64,000 nucleotides of DNA from Aldehydirespirator sp965116665 (GCA_965116665.1 OZ220709.1:310001-374000), one strand, 5' to 3'. Shown: positions 1-9,226, numbered from the stretch's first letter. A program made the numbers and translations. Notes: generated by a model not told the origin, from the sequence alone.

Positions 1-740
1 CAGTCGAGATACCTCCCGGCATGGACCCGGAGTTCCCCGGCGGCGCCGACGCCGAGGTGCGGTACGTGGGAGGCGTGGTGTACGTGCGGCCGCCGGTGAC
101 GGCCGAGGCTCTCGCGGAGCTGGGGCTTGACGAGGCCTGGTTCGTGCAAGAGCCGGCCATGGCCGTCGATCCGATGGCGCAGGCTATGGGATCGGCGGTA
201 GGGGTTATGTGCCTCTTCCCCCAGTCAGGTGCGGAGCCCATCGAGGACTGCGACCCCGTGGGCGAGGCCGGAGCCTTCCTGGAGGCCGCCGGCGAGCCGG
301 AGATCGTCGGCCGCGAGGATGTGCGGGGGGTGGAGACCACCAGAGTGAGCTTCGGTGTGTCTCTGCTCGACCTGGCCGGCGAGGCCCTGGGCATGGAGCC
401 CGACGACGATGCCGCGACGTCCGGGGACGGCGCCTTCGACGACACTGCCTCGGACCCGTTCGCTGAAGGGCTGGATCAGATGTTCGGATTCCTCGACGCC
501 GAGTTCGAGGTGGAGGTCTGGATCGACGACGAGAGCCTGATCCGGCGCTTGTCGTTCGACCTGGCGGCCCTGTTCGCGGGCATCGCCGGCCCCGAGGCGG
601 AGGTTCCCCCGAGCCTGATCACCCTCGAGTTCTACGACTTCGACGCCGACATCAACGTGGAAGCTCCGCCAGCCGAAGTGATCGTGGATCCCGGCCTGAT
701 CCAGGGCGACGACGACTACGCCACCTCCGAGGGGTACTAG
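1..740 (+). CDS. LppX/LprAFG-like lipoprotein, 5' partial
   Basis: The reading frame is open from the left edge (in-frame codons precede the first ATG at 21) and stops at 738-740, so the N terminus with any signal peptide lies outside the window. The visible part has the layout of actinobacterial LppX/LprG-like lipoproteins: a VRYVGGVVYVR strand near the start, a GVETTRVSFGVSL segment in the middle, then EVWIDDESLIRRLSF and a final beta strand followed by VEAPPAEVIVDP. An acidic Asp/Glu-rich insertion sits around the DDDAATSGDGAF stretch. The family carries lipids or glycolipids at the cell envelope. The assignment rests on pattern similarity only and the substrate is unknown. Confidence 0.6.
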   Translation, partial: VEIPPGMDPEFPGGADAEVRYVGGVVYVRPPVTAEALAELGLDEAWFVQEPAMAVDPMAQAMGSAVGVMCLFPQSGAEPIEDCDPVGEAGAFLEAAGEPEIVGREDVRGVETTRVSFGVSLLDLAGEALGMEPDDDAATSGDGAFDDTASDPFAEGLDQMFGFLDAEFEVEVWIDDESLIRRLSFDLAALFAGIAGPEAEVPPSLITLEFYDFDADINVEAPPAEVIVDPGLIQGDDDYATSEGY

Positions 741-760
741 CCCGCGTACGGCGACTACAG

Positions 761-1444
761 CTAGGGGCGCTCGTCGGGGGTGAGGCCCTCCAGGGCGGCC
801 ATCACGGACGGGACCTCCGCGCCGCTGGATAAGTCCGTGGAGGTGATCGGTGCTTCGAAGCGGGTGGTGATGGGAACCACGCCGGCCCACCACGGTCCCG
901 CGATGTCCTCGGGCTCGTCCACCGGATCACCGGCTCGGACCTTGGCCGATGCCTCCGCCAGCGGAAGCTCCAGCACCATCGTCTTGCGCAAGTCGGTCTG
1001 CGACGGCGGCCGGACCAGGTCCCAGTGGGCCACCACATGGTCGGTGATCAGCTTGAGGGCGTAGAGCCGTCGCTGCTCGTCGACGATCCTGGTGGCCCGG
1101 CCCCGCACCACCACCGACCGGTAGTTCATCGAGTTGTGGAACGGCGTGCGGGCCATCACCAGCCCGTCGACATGGGTGACGGTGACGCAGACCTCGTGGT
1201 CCTCGCCGGTGTTGAGCAGATGGTTGGCGGCCGCGCCGTGCAGGTAGAGCCAGTCGTCGTCTCGTGCGTAGGCCATGGGGAGCACCAGCGGCCCGTCGTC
1301 CGTTGTGACCCCCACATGCGCGATCAGCCCGGCATCGAGGATGCCGAGCACATCGTCACGGCCGTAGCGGGCCCGGGGCGCCCCCCGCCGCACCCTGGTG
1401 CGAGCCGACGGAGCTCCCCCGTAGTCGTTCGAGTCCTGCGACAC
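761..1444 (-). CDS. Pyridoxamine 5'-phosphate oxidase-like flavin-binding protein
   Basis: This 227-residue protein has the split-barrel pattern of the PNPOx-like family (Pyridox_ox_2 type). After a basic N terminus comes RYGRDDVLGILDAG, then LIAHVGVTTDDGPLVLPMAY, then LYLHGAAANHLL, and later NYRSVVVRGRATRI. These segments form the FMN or F420 binding barrel in the family. The C-terminal KTMVLELPL and GPWWAGVVPI segments fit the longer bacterial members. The start is a GTG at 1442-1444 that lies six bases behind a TAGCCT box, so the mRNA is probably leaderless. It ends 20 bp from the convergent lipoprotein gene. Substrate and cofactor (FMN, heme or F420) cannot be told from sequence alone. 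Confidence 0.8.
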   Translation of the reverse strand: MSQDSNDYGGAPSARTRVRRGAPRARYGRDDVLGILDAGLIAHVGVTTDDGPLVLPMAYARDDDWLYLHGAAANHLLNTGEDHEVCVTVTHVDGLVMARTPFHNSMNYRSVVVRGRATRIVDEQRRLYALKLITDHVVAHWDLVRPPSQTDLRKTMVLELPLAEASAKVRAGDPVDEPEDIAGPWWAGVVPITTRFEAPITSTDLSSGAEVPSVMAALEGLTPDERP

Positions 1445-1456
1445 GCTGAGAGGCTA
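1445..1456 (-). promoter_or_regulatory. Leaderless -10 box for the PNPOx-like gene
   Basis: On the minus strand TAGCCT (1451-1456) is followed by six bases and then the GTG start codon. This matches the actinobacterial TANNNT -10 element with transcription starting at the start codon. Confidence 0.6.
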
Positions 1457-1469
1457 CGAGCCGCGAGCC

Positions 1470-2687
1470 TTACCGGCTGCGCCTCCAGGGGAGCCGGCCG
1501 CGGATGCGGTGGGTATAGACGTGGGCGGCGACTGCCGCGGGGCTGGTGCGCCAGCAGCGGAGCGGATCGAAGCCGTCGTGGACGAGGCACATGTTGCAGG
1601 ACACGCACTCGACGGTGCCGGTCCGCCCCGCAACCAGCTTGTTGGCCAGATCGGGCTCGCGGATGAACGGCCGGGACATGGCGAGAAAGTCGGCATCCCC
1701 CGAGTTGATGACATCGGTCATCGTCCGGGTCGTCCGGATGCCCCCTACGAGGATCACCGGGATGTCCACCGCCTCCTTGACGGCCCGGGCGAAGTGGCGG
1801 TAGTAGGCCTCGGGCCCCTCCGGCTTGACGAGCCGCTGCACGAGCCCGTTGCGGGCCGCCTGGGCCGCACCGACCGCGACGTAGGTGCGGATGTTCTCGA
1901 GGTAGCTCTTCATGATCCCGTAGGACACCTCCACCGCGTCCAACCCCCGCTCGGCCAGCACCCGCACCCGCTCCACGCTCTCGGAGGCCTCGAGGCCCCC
2001 GGGGATGGAATCGCCGATGCCGATCCGGGCCGTCACGCAGAAGTCGTCGCCCACCGCGCCCCGCACCGCGTCGTACACGGCCATCACGAACCGGCCGCGG
2101 CGTTCGGCGTCACCACCCCAACCATCGGTGCGCACGTTGGTGATCGGGGAGGAGAACTCCGAGATGAGGTAGCCGTTGCCGCCATGGATGTGGACGCCGT
2201 CGAAGCCGGCCTCCTTGGCCCGCCGGGCTGCGTGCCCGAACGCGGCGATCACATCGTCGATGTCATCGGGCGTCGCCTCGCGGGGCTGCAATCCGTACAT
2301 CTCGTTGGCTGTCGGCGACGGAGCGATCGGCCCGACCTCGGGAAGCATCGTCTGGCTGCCGGCGTGGCCGATCTCGGCGAAGATCCGGCCCCGGTTGGCG
2401 TGCACCGCGTCGGTGACCTGGACCATCGACTCCACGAGGCGGTCGTCGTAGAGGCCGGGCTGGTTGGCGCTGGCCTGGCCGCGGGGCTCCACATAGATGT
2501 GCCCGGTGAGGATCAGCCCCGCCGCTCCGGCGGCCAACGTGCCGTAGAGGTCGGCCAGTGCCGGCGTCCCGGCGCCGTCGGGCGCGGCCATCGTCTCGGA
2601 GGTCGACGCTCTGACCAGCCGGTTCGGAAGCGTCAGCGAACCGATCCTGCCGGGTTCCAGGTAGGGAGCGCCGGGTCCGGTCATCAC
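1470..2687 (-). CDS. NADH:flavin oxidoreductase, old yellow enzyme family
   Basis: A 405-residue FMN-dependent oxidoreductase of the OYE / 2,4-dienoyl-CoA reductase group. The TIM-barrel landmarks are in order: IGSLTLPNRLVRAS near residue 20, the AEIGHAGSQT segment with the conserved His, the HIHGGNGYLISEF substrate-site motif, GWGGDAERRGRF, VTARIG, and the phosphate-binding strands VILVGGIRT and DFLAMSRPFI. Four clustered cysteines near the C terminus (CVSCNMC, then C at LRCW) resemble the 4Fe-4S ligands of 2,4-dienoyl-CoA reductase relatives, but the NAD(P)H-binding C-terminal domain of those enzymes is absent. Start is GTG at 2687 or ATG at 2684. No close neighbour suggests the substrate. 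Confidence 0.85.
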   Translation of the reverse strand: MMTGPGAPYLEPGRIGSLTLPNRLVRASTSETMAAPDGAGTPALADLYGTLAAGAAGLILTGHIYVEPRGQASANQPGLYDDRLVESMVQVTDAVHANRGRIFAEIGHAGSQTMLPEVGPIAPSPTANEMYGLQPREATPDDIDDVIAAFGHAARRAKEAGFDGVHIHGGNGYLISEFSSPITNVRTDGWGGDAERRGRFVMAVYDAVRGAVGDDFCVTARIGIGDSIPGGLEASESVERVRVLAERGLDAVEVSYGIMKSYLENIRTYVAVGAAQAARNGLVQRLVKPEGPEAYYRHFARAVKEAVDIPVILVGGIRTTRTMTDVINSGDADFLAMSRPFIREPDLANKLVAGRTGTVECVSCNMCLVHDGFDPLRCWRTSPAAVAAHVYTHRIRGRLPWRRSR

Positions 2688-2847
2688 CTAGCACTTCGAC
2701 GGCGCCCCGTCGAGGCCATCCGGATACTGCCGGACCATCGTCGACCATGTGTCGATGTCCGAGTCGGAGACGCCAACAGCCAGCGAGCTACGCTGCTCGA
2801 CAACCTGTTCGAGCGCTTCCTCAGGTTGACCGACCGTGTCTTTACGG

Positions 2848-3855
2848 TCATAGCTGAGGACAGGTCACTCCGCAGCGCTTGGCGACTTCACATGCCAGGC
2901 GACGGAAGTCCCAGTAGCAGTCCTGCACCGCGTTGATGTGTCCGCCGATGGCACCGTCGGCGGATGTCAGCTTGAACATGGGCTTCCGAGCTTCTTGGGC
3001 GTAGGGCATGAGGCTCCGGTAGTGCTTCAGCGTGGCTAGGCAGTGCTTGTCGCCCTCGGGCGAACGCTCTATAGCTGCGGACTTGTTGAGGACCGACTGG
3101 CGGTACTCGCCTGGGATGGCGTCCATCCAGAGCGCGTAGGCCTTCACAGGGCGGTCCAACCGAACGGCGTGCTGCAGAACAACGTAGCCAATTGGCTTCA
3201 TGGTGCCGCTGGGCAGGTCCAGGTCGTCCAGCCCGGATAGATCCTTGGCCCTGCCCAGGCGCTGCCGCCATTCCTTGCGCCAGCGCCGCAGGGTGGGTCC
3301 CAGGTTGCGGAGTCCTTGAAGCGAGAAGAGGTCGGGCGCGAGTGGCACTGCCACGAAGTCGGCCGCGATCAGGGCAGCCCGATTGATGGCGCCGAGGTTT
3401 GGTCCCACGTCGATCAGCACAAGATCGGCCTCCGCCTCCTCCTGCGCCCCGGCGAGCACGCGGCTCAATGCGGTGATCACCCGGAAGGCTCGCTCGTTGC
3501 CGTCTAGGCACTGCGGCCATTGGCTGGAGAACTCGTCCTCGGCGCCTGACAGGGCGAGGTCGCCGGCGATCAGTGCCACCGTGGACCTAGGGCGCATCGT
3601 TTGAACAGGGGTTATGTCGCCCGTGCCTCGAAGCAGCGGTACAAGTGCTCCGTGGATCGTCTTCCGGGGAGGGTCCGGAGTCCAGAGTTTCTCCATCCGA
3701 TAGTCGTTGAGGAACATGCTCGTCAGGTTGGCCTGGGGGTCGAGGTCGGCTGCAACAACCGAGACACCCAAGTCGGCGTACATCCACGCGAGGTGATACA
3801 CGAGGGACGTCTTGCCAACGCCGCCCTTGTTGTTGAAGAATGCGACAGTGGTCAT
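2848..3855 (-). CDS. ParA-like P-loop ATPase, probably accessory
   Basis: A 335-residue ParA/MinD-type ATPase. The deviant Walker A motif KGGVGKTS is at residues 10-17, the A' motif DLDPQANLT lies about 25 residues later, and Walker B is LVLIDVGPNLG, followed by the FVAVPLAPDLFSLQGL segment typical of ParA. No ParB-like gene or parS-like repeats are visible nearby, and the protein is longer than a minimal chromosomal ParA. Its start overlaps the stop of the upstream AlbA_2-type gene by four bases (ATGA), so the two are translated as a pair. Base composition looks less GC-rich than the flanking housekeeping genes, which fits acquisition by transfer. A role in defence or mobile-element maintenance is inference. 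Confidence 0.8.
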   Translation of the reverse strand: MTTVAFFNNKGGVGKTSLVYHLAWMYADLGVSVVAADLDPQANLTSMFLNDYRMEKLWTPDPPRKTIHGALVPLLRGTGDITPVQTMRPRSTVALIAGDLALSGAEDEFSSQWPQCLDGNERAFRVITALSRVLAGAQEEAEADLVLIDVGPNLGAINRAALIAADFVAVPLAPDLFSLQGLRNLGPTLRRWRKEWRQRLGRAKDLSGLDDLDLPSGTMKPIGYVVLQHAVRLDRPVKAYALWMDAIPGEYRQSVLNKSAAIERSPEGDKHCLATLKHYRSLMPYAQEARKPMFKLTSADGAIGGHINAVQDCYWDFRRLACEVAKRCGVTCPQL

Positions 3856-5054
3856 TGCGCTGACTCCACAATCACCCGCACGCGGGAGTGTTCGGCCTGG
3901 AAGATCGGCTCGGGGTTGCCGTTGATCCGAAGTCCCCGCAGGGCCGACGGGATGCCGTAGCCAAACCGTTGGGCGAACCCGAGGTTGGCCATGATCTCGG
4001 CGATCAGCTGATTGCGGTACGCGGTGGCGCCTGTGAGCAGCGTCTCCGGCGTCACCGCGCCAAAGAGGCCACCGGGGCTCTCAATCTCGACGCGCCCTGA
4101 GTACCAGTACAGGCGTGTCGGGGCGTGCGTGCCCTCGTAGCTGCGATGCATCACCGCGTTGTAGGCGAGTTGGTGCAGCGCCTCGACCGGATAGTCCGGG
4201 AACCGCTTCTCACGGGATCCCGACGTGATGTCTAGGCGCGTGCTCACGTTGAGCCTCACAAGCTGGCTGAGGCTCTGGAGGATGTCGTCGAGCCGCCCGG
4301 TCAAGGCTTCTGAGGTCTTCGGCGTGTCGGTGATGTCGTCGCCGTCAAAGCGTACGAACTGGACCCAAGACTCCGGCAGCCAGTACTGAGCGTCGCGGCC
4401 GAACGCGAGCATCGCTCCGTTCGTGGGAACGTCCCCGCTGATGAGGCGCAAGGAACGCATCTGATCCTCCAGCGGCCGCCGATTCTCGACGAGGACCTCC
4501 GCGGAGACTGCCCGAGGCAGGTAGCGGCGCTCGATGTAGTCGAGGTCGAGGTCCGCGATGGACGCGCCGTGCGCAGGCCTCAGGTCAAACGGAAGATCCC
4601 GTGATCGCCGACGCTCGGCGAGGCGTTGCTCGTCGTTGGCAGTGGCCATGCGGACTGTGGGCCCGATCCGCACCCATACGCGGCCGTCGTAACGAACCGG
4701 GGGGTGGGGCGAGGGCTGCACGACTACCGCGGCCACTTCGCAGCCGCCGAGAGCGTGGAACTGTACGTCCATTGAGGGTCGTGGCAGGAGACGCCCGTCG
4801 TCACGCATGTCCGCCAGGCGCCGGAGGAGTTCGTCGTCGACCGCGAGACCGGCGCAGCGGCCATCGTCCTCCACGCCGACGAGAATCACGCCCGGCCTAC
4901 CGTGCGCAGGTAAGTCGTTCGCGAAGGCACAGATGCTTCTGAGGATCTTCTCAGCCGCAGAACTCGACAGCGACCGCTTACGCTCGATAAGGTCCGACTC
5001 GAGATCGACCATCATCGCGGCAAGTTCGGCGTCGCTGTATCCGTTGGACGGCAC
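3852..5054 (-). CDS. AlbA_2/Schlafen-type ATP-binding protein
   Basis: This 400-residue protein has two recognisable parts. The N-terminal half carries the AlbA_2 (Schlafen AlbA) pattern: an acidic ESDLIERKRSLSS start, then ICAFANDL and GVILVGVEDDGRCAGL. The C-terminal half resembles the HATPase-like region of such regulators, with EALHQLAYNAVMHRSYEG, VEIESPGGLFG and GYGIPSALRGL. Proteins of this build are often called ATP-dependent DNA helicase or transcriptional regulator in databases, and many sit in defence loci. The GTG start follows a TACTGT box by six bases. It is the first gene of a two-gene unit with the ParA-like ATPase and lies 104 bp downstream of the Wadjet genes on the same strand. 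Confidence 0.75.
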   Translation of the reverse strand: MPSNGYSDAELAAMMVDLESDLIERKRSLSSSAAEKILRSICAFANDLPAHGRPGVILVGVEDDGRCAGLAVDDELLRRLADMRDDGRLLPRPSMDVQFHALGGCEVAAVVVQPSPHPPVRYDGRVWVRIGPTVRMATANDEQRLAERRRSRDLPFDLRPAHGASIADLDLDYIERRYLPRAVSAEVLVENRRPLEDQMRSLRLISGDVPTNGAMLAFGRDAQYWLPESWVQFVRFDGDDITDTPKTSEALTGRLDDILQSLSQLVRLNVSTRLDITSGSREKRFPDYPVEALHQLAYNAVMHRSYEGTHAPTRLYWYSGRVEIESPGGLFGAVTPETLLTGATAYRNQLIAEIMANLGFAQRFGYGIPSALRGLRINGNPEPIFQAEHSRVRVIVESAQ

Positions 5055-5066
5055 ACCACAACAGTA
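5055..5066 (-). promoter_or_regulatory. Leaderless -10 box for the AlbA_2/ParA pair
   Basis: On the minus strand TACTGT (5061-5066), then six bases, then the GTG start. It implies that the pair can be transcribed independently of the Wadjet operon just upstream. Confidence 0.55.
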
Positions 5067-5158
5067 CCGCCGACATTGGCTGGCAACGGAAGACTTCGGG
5101 CTGGATGCGGGCCGCGGACCGGCGAGCCCGTGCTCGTAGGAACCGGGCGCGAGCGGTG

Positions 5159-6493
5159 CTAGCCGGATCGCGCAGATGGCGGAAGATCCTCGAGCACCCC
5201 GTCGAGCACGAACTCCTCGTGGACGATCAGTCTCCGGGTGCCGAACAGTTCCTCAAGAGCCGAGTCCCACGGTGTGGGTCCGCAGGCCCTTGAGTCGCGG
5301 TCCAGTCGCACGCCGTCTCGTTCGGCCTGGTTGACCGCTTCCTGATAGTCCGGTGCGTTCATCCTCCAAGGGCGGCATCCGAGGTCGTGCATGCGCCGAC
5401 AGATGGCGAGCCCGGCCGCGTCGAAATCGCCGTGGTACCACAGGCGAGCCCCGGACTCTTGCAGTTGTAGCACCAGTGTCGTCACTGCGGTAGTGGGGTT
5501 TCCGTTGGTGGCGACCACGCAGCAACCCAGCCCACGCTCAGCTGCGGCCTCCACGAGACGCGGGTTCTCGACCATGAGGACAGGAGTGCCGGCAGGCACC
5601 TTAAGCGGGTGCCGGAGCATGGCGAGGAGGCTGACATGAAGGGGCAGGCCGTCACCGGTAGAGGCTCGGATGGCGAGGTCGATCGGTGAATTCCCCGTCA
5701 CGGGAATCGCCCACGCCAGTGCAGGCGCCGACACTCGGTCAGCCTGGATACCCGAAGCCTCCCACAACTCGCGGTCCCCGAACGGCTCATCGAGACGGTA
5801 GCGAAGAGCCCGCTTGACGAAGGACGCCAGTTTCGTGCCCTGGTCGAGTGCGTGTGACGAACCGAACAACGCGGCGGCCAACTCGGTGCGGCTGGTGCTG
5901 ACGGCTTCCATCTGATTGAGTCGGTCAAGGAGGCGGCGAACGTCTTCAGCAAGGTTCACCGTCTCTTCGTCGTCGAGCCCGCCGAGCAGACCCGCGCCGA
6001 TGAGTCCGCCAGCCCACTGGGCTGCCCATGGCTCGGGCCAATCAGCTACAGCGACTTCCAGCGCTGCTCGGGCCGCCGCGGCGCGCCGGCGGGCAGTTCG
6101 CCGCTGTGCAGCCTCGCTTGACGGCGGGCAACCGAGCCGTGTCAGCGCGCTGCACAAGTCCCTGCCGATCTCGCGGTCGACAAGGGCCGCTTCAAGGTCG
6201 GCCAAGTCGACACGGCTCGTCCGCCGACGACCCAGCAGCGAACCGAGGGCCAACTCCCCGGAGGGGCCGAGATCCGGTCGGGTCACCGTGCCGCGGCGCT
6301 CGGGTCCGAACCGGTCGAGTTGTTGCCGAGCCGTCACCCACAGCGGTTTCAGCCCCGCCTGCAAGAGCGACTCCGGGACGGGCCGGGTGGTCACAGCGTC
6401 GACCGGTGGAGGCACGCAAGATCGTTGATCCACTGCAACTGCGGTGGGTAGGGCCGAATCGTCACAGGAGAGAACCCTGTTCGATTCGGACAT
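5159..6493 (-). CDS. jetD: Wadjet nuclease subunit JetD (DUF3323/DUF2399)
   Basis: A 444-residue protein from the chosen ATG at 6493. The N-terminal half (GLKPLWVTARQQLDRFG onward) fits DUF3323. The C-terminal half is a Toprim-like DUF2399 domain with the candidate metal-binding residues Glu309 (VLMVENPRLV) and Asp356/Asp358 (WYHGDFDAAGL). In Wadjet systems JetD is the topoisomerase-VI-A-like subunit that cuts plasmid DNA once the SMC complex has extruded a loop. The start overlaps the end of jetB by 32 bp; an upstream in-frame ATG at 6607 would lengthen that overlap to 146 bp and add residues without family similarity. It is the last gene of the four-gene operon. Confidence 0.88.
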   Translation of the reverse strand: MSESNRVLSCDDSALPTAVAVDQRSCVPPPVDAVTTRPVPESLLQAGLKPLWVTARQQLDRFGPERRGTVTRPDLGPSGELALGSLLGRRRTSRVDLADLEAALVDREIGRDLCSALTRLGCPPSSEAAQRRTARRRAAAARAALEVAVADWPEPWAAQWAGGLIGAGLLGGLDDEETVNLAEDVRRLLDRLNQMEAVSTSRTELAAALFGSSHALDQGTKLASFVKRALRYRLDEPFGDRELWEASGIQADRVSAPALAWAIPVTGNSPIDLAIRASTGDGLPLHVSLLAMLRHPLKVPAGTPVLMVENPRLVEAAAERGLGCCVVATNGNPTTAVTTLVLQLQESGARLWYHGDFDAAGLAICRRMHDLGCRPWRMNAPDYQEAVNQAERDGVRLDRDSRACGPTPWDSALEELFGTRRLIVHEEFVLDGVLEDLPPSARSG

Positions 6494-7595
6494 CAGCGGT
6501 GTACCGCCAGGCTGCGGGCAGGAGCCACACAGTCTCTCCGCGAGTGTCGGTGAGTCTGTGGTCCTGAAGGAGTTCGAGCACCGCATCCGTGAGGCGCTCG
6601 GGATCATCGGCGAGCTGTGACCAGTAGGGGCGGTGGTCTCCTGTCAGCGCAGCAGTAATCTCGACAACCTCGCTTCGAGCGACCGAGGTCGAGCCGCTCG
6701 CCGTGAGCCGGTCGATCACCAACAGGGCGGCGTGGGCAACGGTGCCGCTGCGGGGAAACCGGCTGTCGGTCATGCCGTCCTGTGAGTCGATGGCCGCCAG
6801 ACCCTCGGCCCGGGCTTCGAGTTGCAGCCCGAACGTCTCGTCGAAGATACGGGACTCCTCGCCGAGGCGTCGTCTCAGCTCCGTCCACTCGTCGTCGGTG
6901 AGGTCGCTGCGGTACAACACGGGTTCCTCCAGCAGGGCCGAACGCATCCAGAGCCGCGAAGACATCTGGCGCGGCTCGGAACGGTCCAGCAGATCGTCGA
7001 CCGTCTCAGAGCGGGCCAGAGAAGGCAGCGGTAGCAGCGCGACGCGGTCGGGACGGACCCGCAGCACGGCGTCGGCCTCACTATCGGTCGCGAAACGGTC
7101 GACCCGGTCATGAGTCTCACTGGCCGCGCCGTGACGGATCATCCACTTGAGCGCTGTGACTAGGGCGCGGCGGTCGGAAGCCGTTTCGGAGACCGTAACT
7201 CCGGCTTCGGTCGCGGCAGAGCGGATCTCATGCAGCAGATCGTGCAGGCTTATGACACTCGGACCTGCGGCCACCGCTGCCAATGCGAGCGCGAGCATCG
7301 TGTACTCGCGCACCGAGAACGGTCTCCCGGGTTCCGCAGCCGTGCGCAACGCACGGCGCCGGACGGTGACGGTCGACTTAAAGAGGCGGACCGTGTCGGC
7401 GGTTACTTCGAGGCGGTATCCGAACCTATGCGTGAACCAGCGGTCCAGTTCGTGCTCGTAGCGCCTCAGCAGGCGGAACATGTCCGGGTCGCTCTCGGAC
7501 AGCACCAGAGGATGCACGGCCAGATGGCGGGCCGCGGCCCTCAAGTCGAGTTCCCGCTGAGGATCGACGGAGGCAGGCGCGGAGGTGGAGATCAT
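6462..7595 (-). CDS. jetB: Wadjet subunit JetB (DUF2398, TIGR02678-like)
   Basis: A 377-residue protein matching the DUF2398 pattern: an N-terminal AARHLAVHPLVLSESDPDMF segment, then LLRRYEHELDRWFTHRFGYR and LEVTADTVRLFK, followed by the PFSVREYTMLALALAAV helix region and a winged-helix-like C terminus (ETVWLLPAAWRYTADV). In Wadjet, JetB is the small kite-type subunit that, with JetA, forms the bridge of the SMC-like ring. Its ATG overlaps the stop of jetA by four bases (ATGA), so the two are translationally coupled. Length is normal for the family. Confidence 0.88.
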   Translation of the reverse strand: MISTSAPASVDPQRELDLRAAARHLAVHPLVLSESDPDMFRLLRRYEHELDRWFTHRFGYRLEVTADTVRLFKSTVTVRRRALRTAAEPGRPFSVREYTMLALALAAVAAGPSVISLHDLLHEIRSAATEAGVTVSETASDRRALVTALKWMIRHGAASETHDRVDRFATDSEADAVLRVRPDRVALLPLPSLARSETVDDLLDRSEPRQMSSRLWMRSALLEEPVLYRSDLTDDEWTELRRRLGEESRIFDETFGLQLEARAEGLAAIDSQDGMTDSRFPRSGTVAHAALLVIDRLTASGSTSVARSEVVEITAALTGDHRPYWSQLADDPERLTDAVLELLQDHRLTDTRGETVWLLPAAWRYTADVRIEQGSLL

Positions 7596-9226
7596 GTTGC
7601 CGCTCCTGTCATCACCATGTCTTCGGGTGCCTCGGTCTGGTGGCGGACCGCTGTGTCGGCTTCACCTGCGGGTCGATCCGACGGGGCCCGCGCCGTTTCA
7701 TCGACGGCGGTGACGGATACGACTAGTCCGTGCATCACGAGCCGCCCTTCGGGGCATTGCACGGTAGTGCTCGCTCCCTCAACCCGGTGGACGGTGCACC
7801 GGATGCCGTTCTCGGTCACCGTCCGAATGTCGGCGTACACATTGCCGTCGTACCCTGACCGGCTGATCAGGTCCCGCAGCATTAAGAAGCCAGTAGACGA
7901 CATCTCGGCACCGTCAACGTGGCCCGTGGAATCCGCACAGGACAGGAGTTCGGCGGCGGTGGCCTCTGTGGCGACACGGTTGCGTTCGCGGTGTTGACGG
8001 ATGTGCTCGCGTTCGCGCTGGCGGTCGCGTACGGGTGTCGGCCTACCGCGCGCCGTTGTGTCGCCCCGCTCGCGCAACGAGACCGGCACGACGGCGCGGG
8101 GAGCATCCGACCAGGGCGTGGAGGAGGGCTGCGGATCGTCGGCGTCCGCTGACAGCGTCCCTAGGCGCCGGCACGAGAAGAGTCCGAAGGCCGCCGCGGC
8201 GATCTCCTGCGCATCGTCGACAGTGGCGGCGCCGTCGAAGAACCGAGCGAGACGCAGAAAGTCGGAGCGCCGTGATGTCGCGCCCAGACCGGCGCGCGAC
8301 AGCCGGGTTACGTTCGCGGTCAGCGTGCGCACGGCTGCGATCGCCTGCCGCGTCAACTGGTCGAGCCGCGCGCTCCGTCCGGCAGGCGCTACGAACCACT
8401 CCGCCAAGTGCTCCCAGTCCCGTGACGCGCTGCCGGGCAAGTGACGCACGGCAACGCTGCCCGCGAGCCCGGCATCCTCCACCCTGGCGGCCAGACCGGA
8501 GGTCAGCCGATCCAGCAGCTGCGGAAGCCGGGGCAGGACGGCATCGAGGTGGCGGGCTATCGGACGCGTCATGCGCTCAATCTCGGCCAACTGCTCTGAG
8601 ACGTAGGAGACCAGGACGCCTGCGAACAGCTGCACCTCGTCCGCGTCGAGGTCGTAGCGGCTCTGCCACTGGTTGAGGTCGGCGAAGAACTGGGTCAGCT
8701 CGGTGGTGAAGCGCTCGTGGACGTCGAACACCGAGCGAACCTTGCCAGCCAGTTCCTCCGCTGAGGCTCGTTCAAAGTCGTCGGCGGCGTGCTCACCGAG
8801 TTCGCGCAGAGTGGCGTCCAGGTCACGCAGACGCCCAGCCTGCACATCGGTGATCTCGTCCACCCCGGTGAGCACTCCCTCGACGAGATGGAAGACCTCC
8901 TGACCGGCGCGGGTGATCAGGTACCGGTTACGGCGCCGGTAGTAGTCCTCGAGACTCGACGGGTTGCCCACCGAGGACGAAACCGTCAAGTTGCCCCAGC
9001 CGCGCAGGCTCTCCAACCGGTCGGCAACCACTGCCGGATCGATCCCAGTGTCCACCACGGCGGGCTCGGCTGCGACCTCCTCCGGCGTATACTCCGAGAA
9101 GAACGTCCCGGCGAACACGCCGAGGATCATTCGGTAGTCCCGCCATTCTGGTGCGGCCACGTAGCGGAACAGTTCCCGGGCGCGACTTGCGGCGCCGGAG
9201 CCGGGGGGCTCTGGGGCCGTGATCAT
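7592..9226 (-). CDS. jetA: Wadjet subunit JetA (DUF2397, TIGR02677-like)
   Basis: A 544-residue kleisin-type subunit. The DUF2397 landmarks are at the N terminus: RELFRYVAAPEWRDYRMILG, the EVAAEPAVVDTG segment, LESLRGWGNLTV, then SLEDYYRRRNRYLITRAG. A helical middle and a basic DTTARGRPTPVRDRQRER linker lead to a C-terminal winged-helix-like part. The ATG at 9226 was chosen because it overlaps the jetC stop as ATGA and matches the family start; an upstream ATG at 9352 would run through jetC coding sequence. Coupling to both neighbours implies stoichiometric production of the JetABC complex. Confidence 0.88.
   Translation of the reverse strand: MITAPEPPGSGAASRARELFRYVAAPEWRDYRMILGVFAGTFFSEYTPEEVAAEPAVVDTGIDPAVVADRLESLRGWGNLTVSSSVGNPSSLEDYYRRRNRYLITRAGQEVFHLVEGVLTGVDEITDVQAGRLRDLDATLRELGEHAADDFERASAEELAGKVRSVFDVHERFTTELTQFFADLNQWQSRYDLDADEVQLFAGVLVSYVSEQLAEIERMTRPIARHLDAVLPRLPQLLDRLTSGLAARVEDAGLAGSVAVRHLPGSASRDWEHLAEWFVAPAGRSARLDQLTRQAIAAVRTLTANVTRLSRAGLGATSRRSDFLRLARFFDGAATVDDAQEIAAAAFGLFSCRRLGTLSADADDPQPSSTPWSDAPRAVVPVSLRERGDTTARGRPTPVRDRQREREHIRQHRERNRVATEATAAELLSCADSTGHVDGAEMSSTGFLMLRDLISRSGYDGNVYADIRTVTENGIRCTVHRVEGASTTVQCPEGRLVMHGLVVSVTAVDETARAPSDRPAGEADTAVRHQTEAPEDMVMTGAAT

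Noticed and set aside
2848..3855. Chromosomal or plasmid partition locus (parAB)
   Set aside because: No ParB-like gene or centromere-like repeats adjoin the ParA-like ATPase; its partner is an AlbA_2-type protein.
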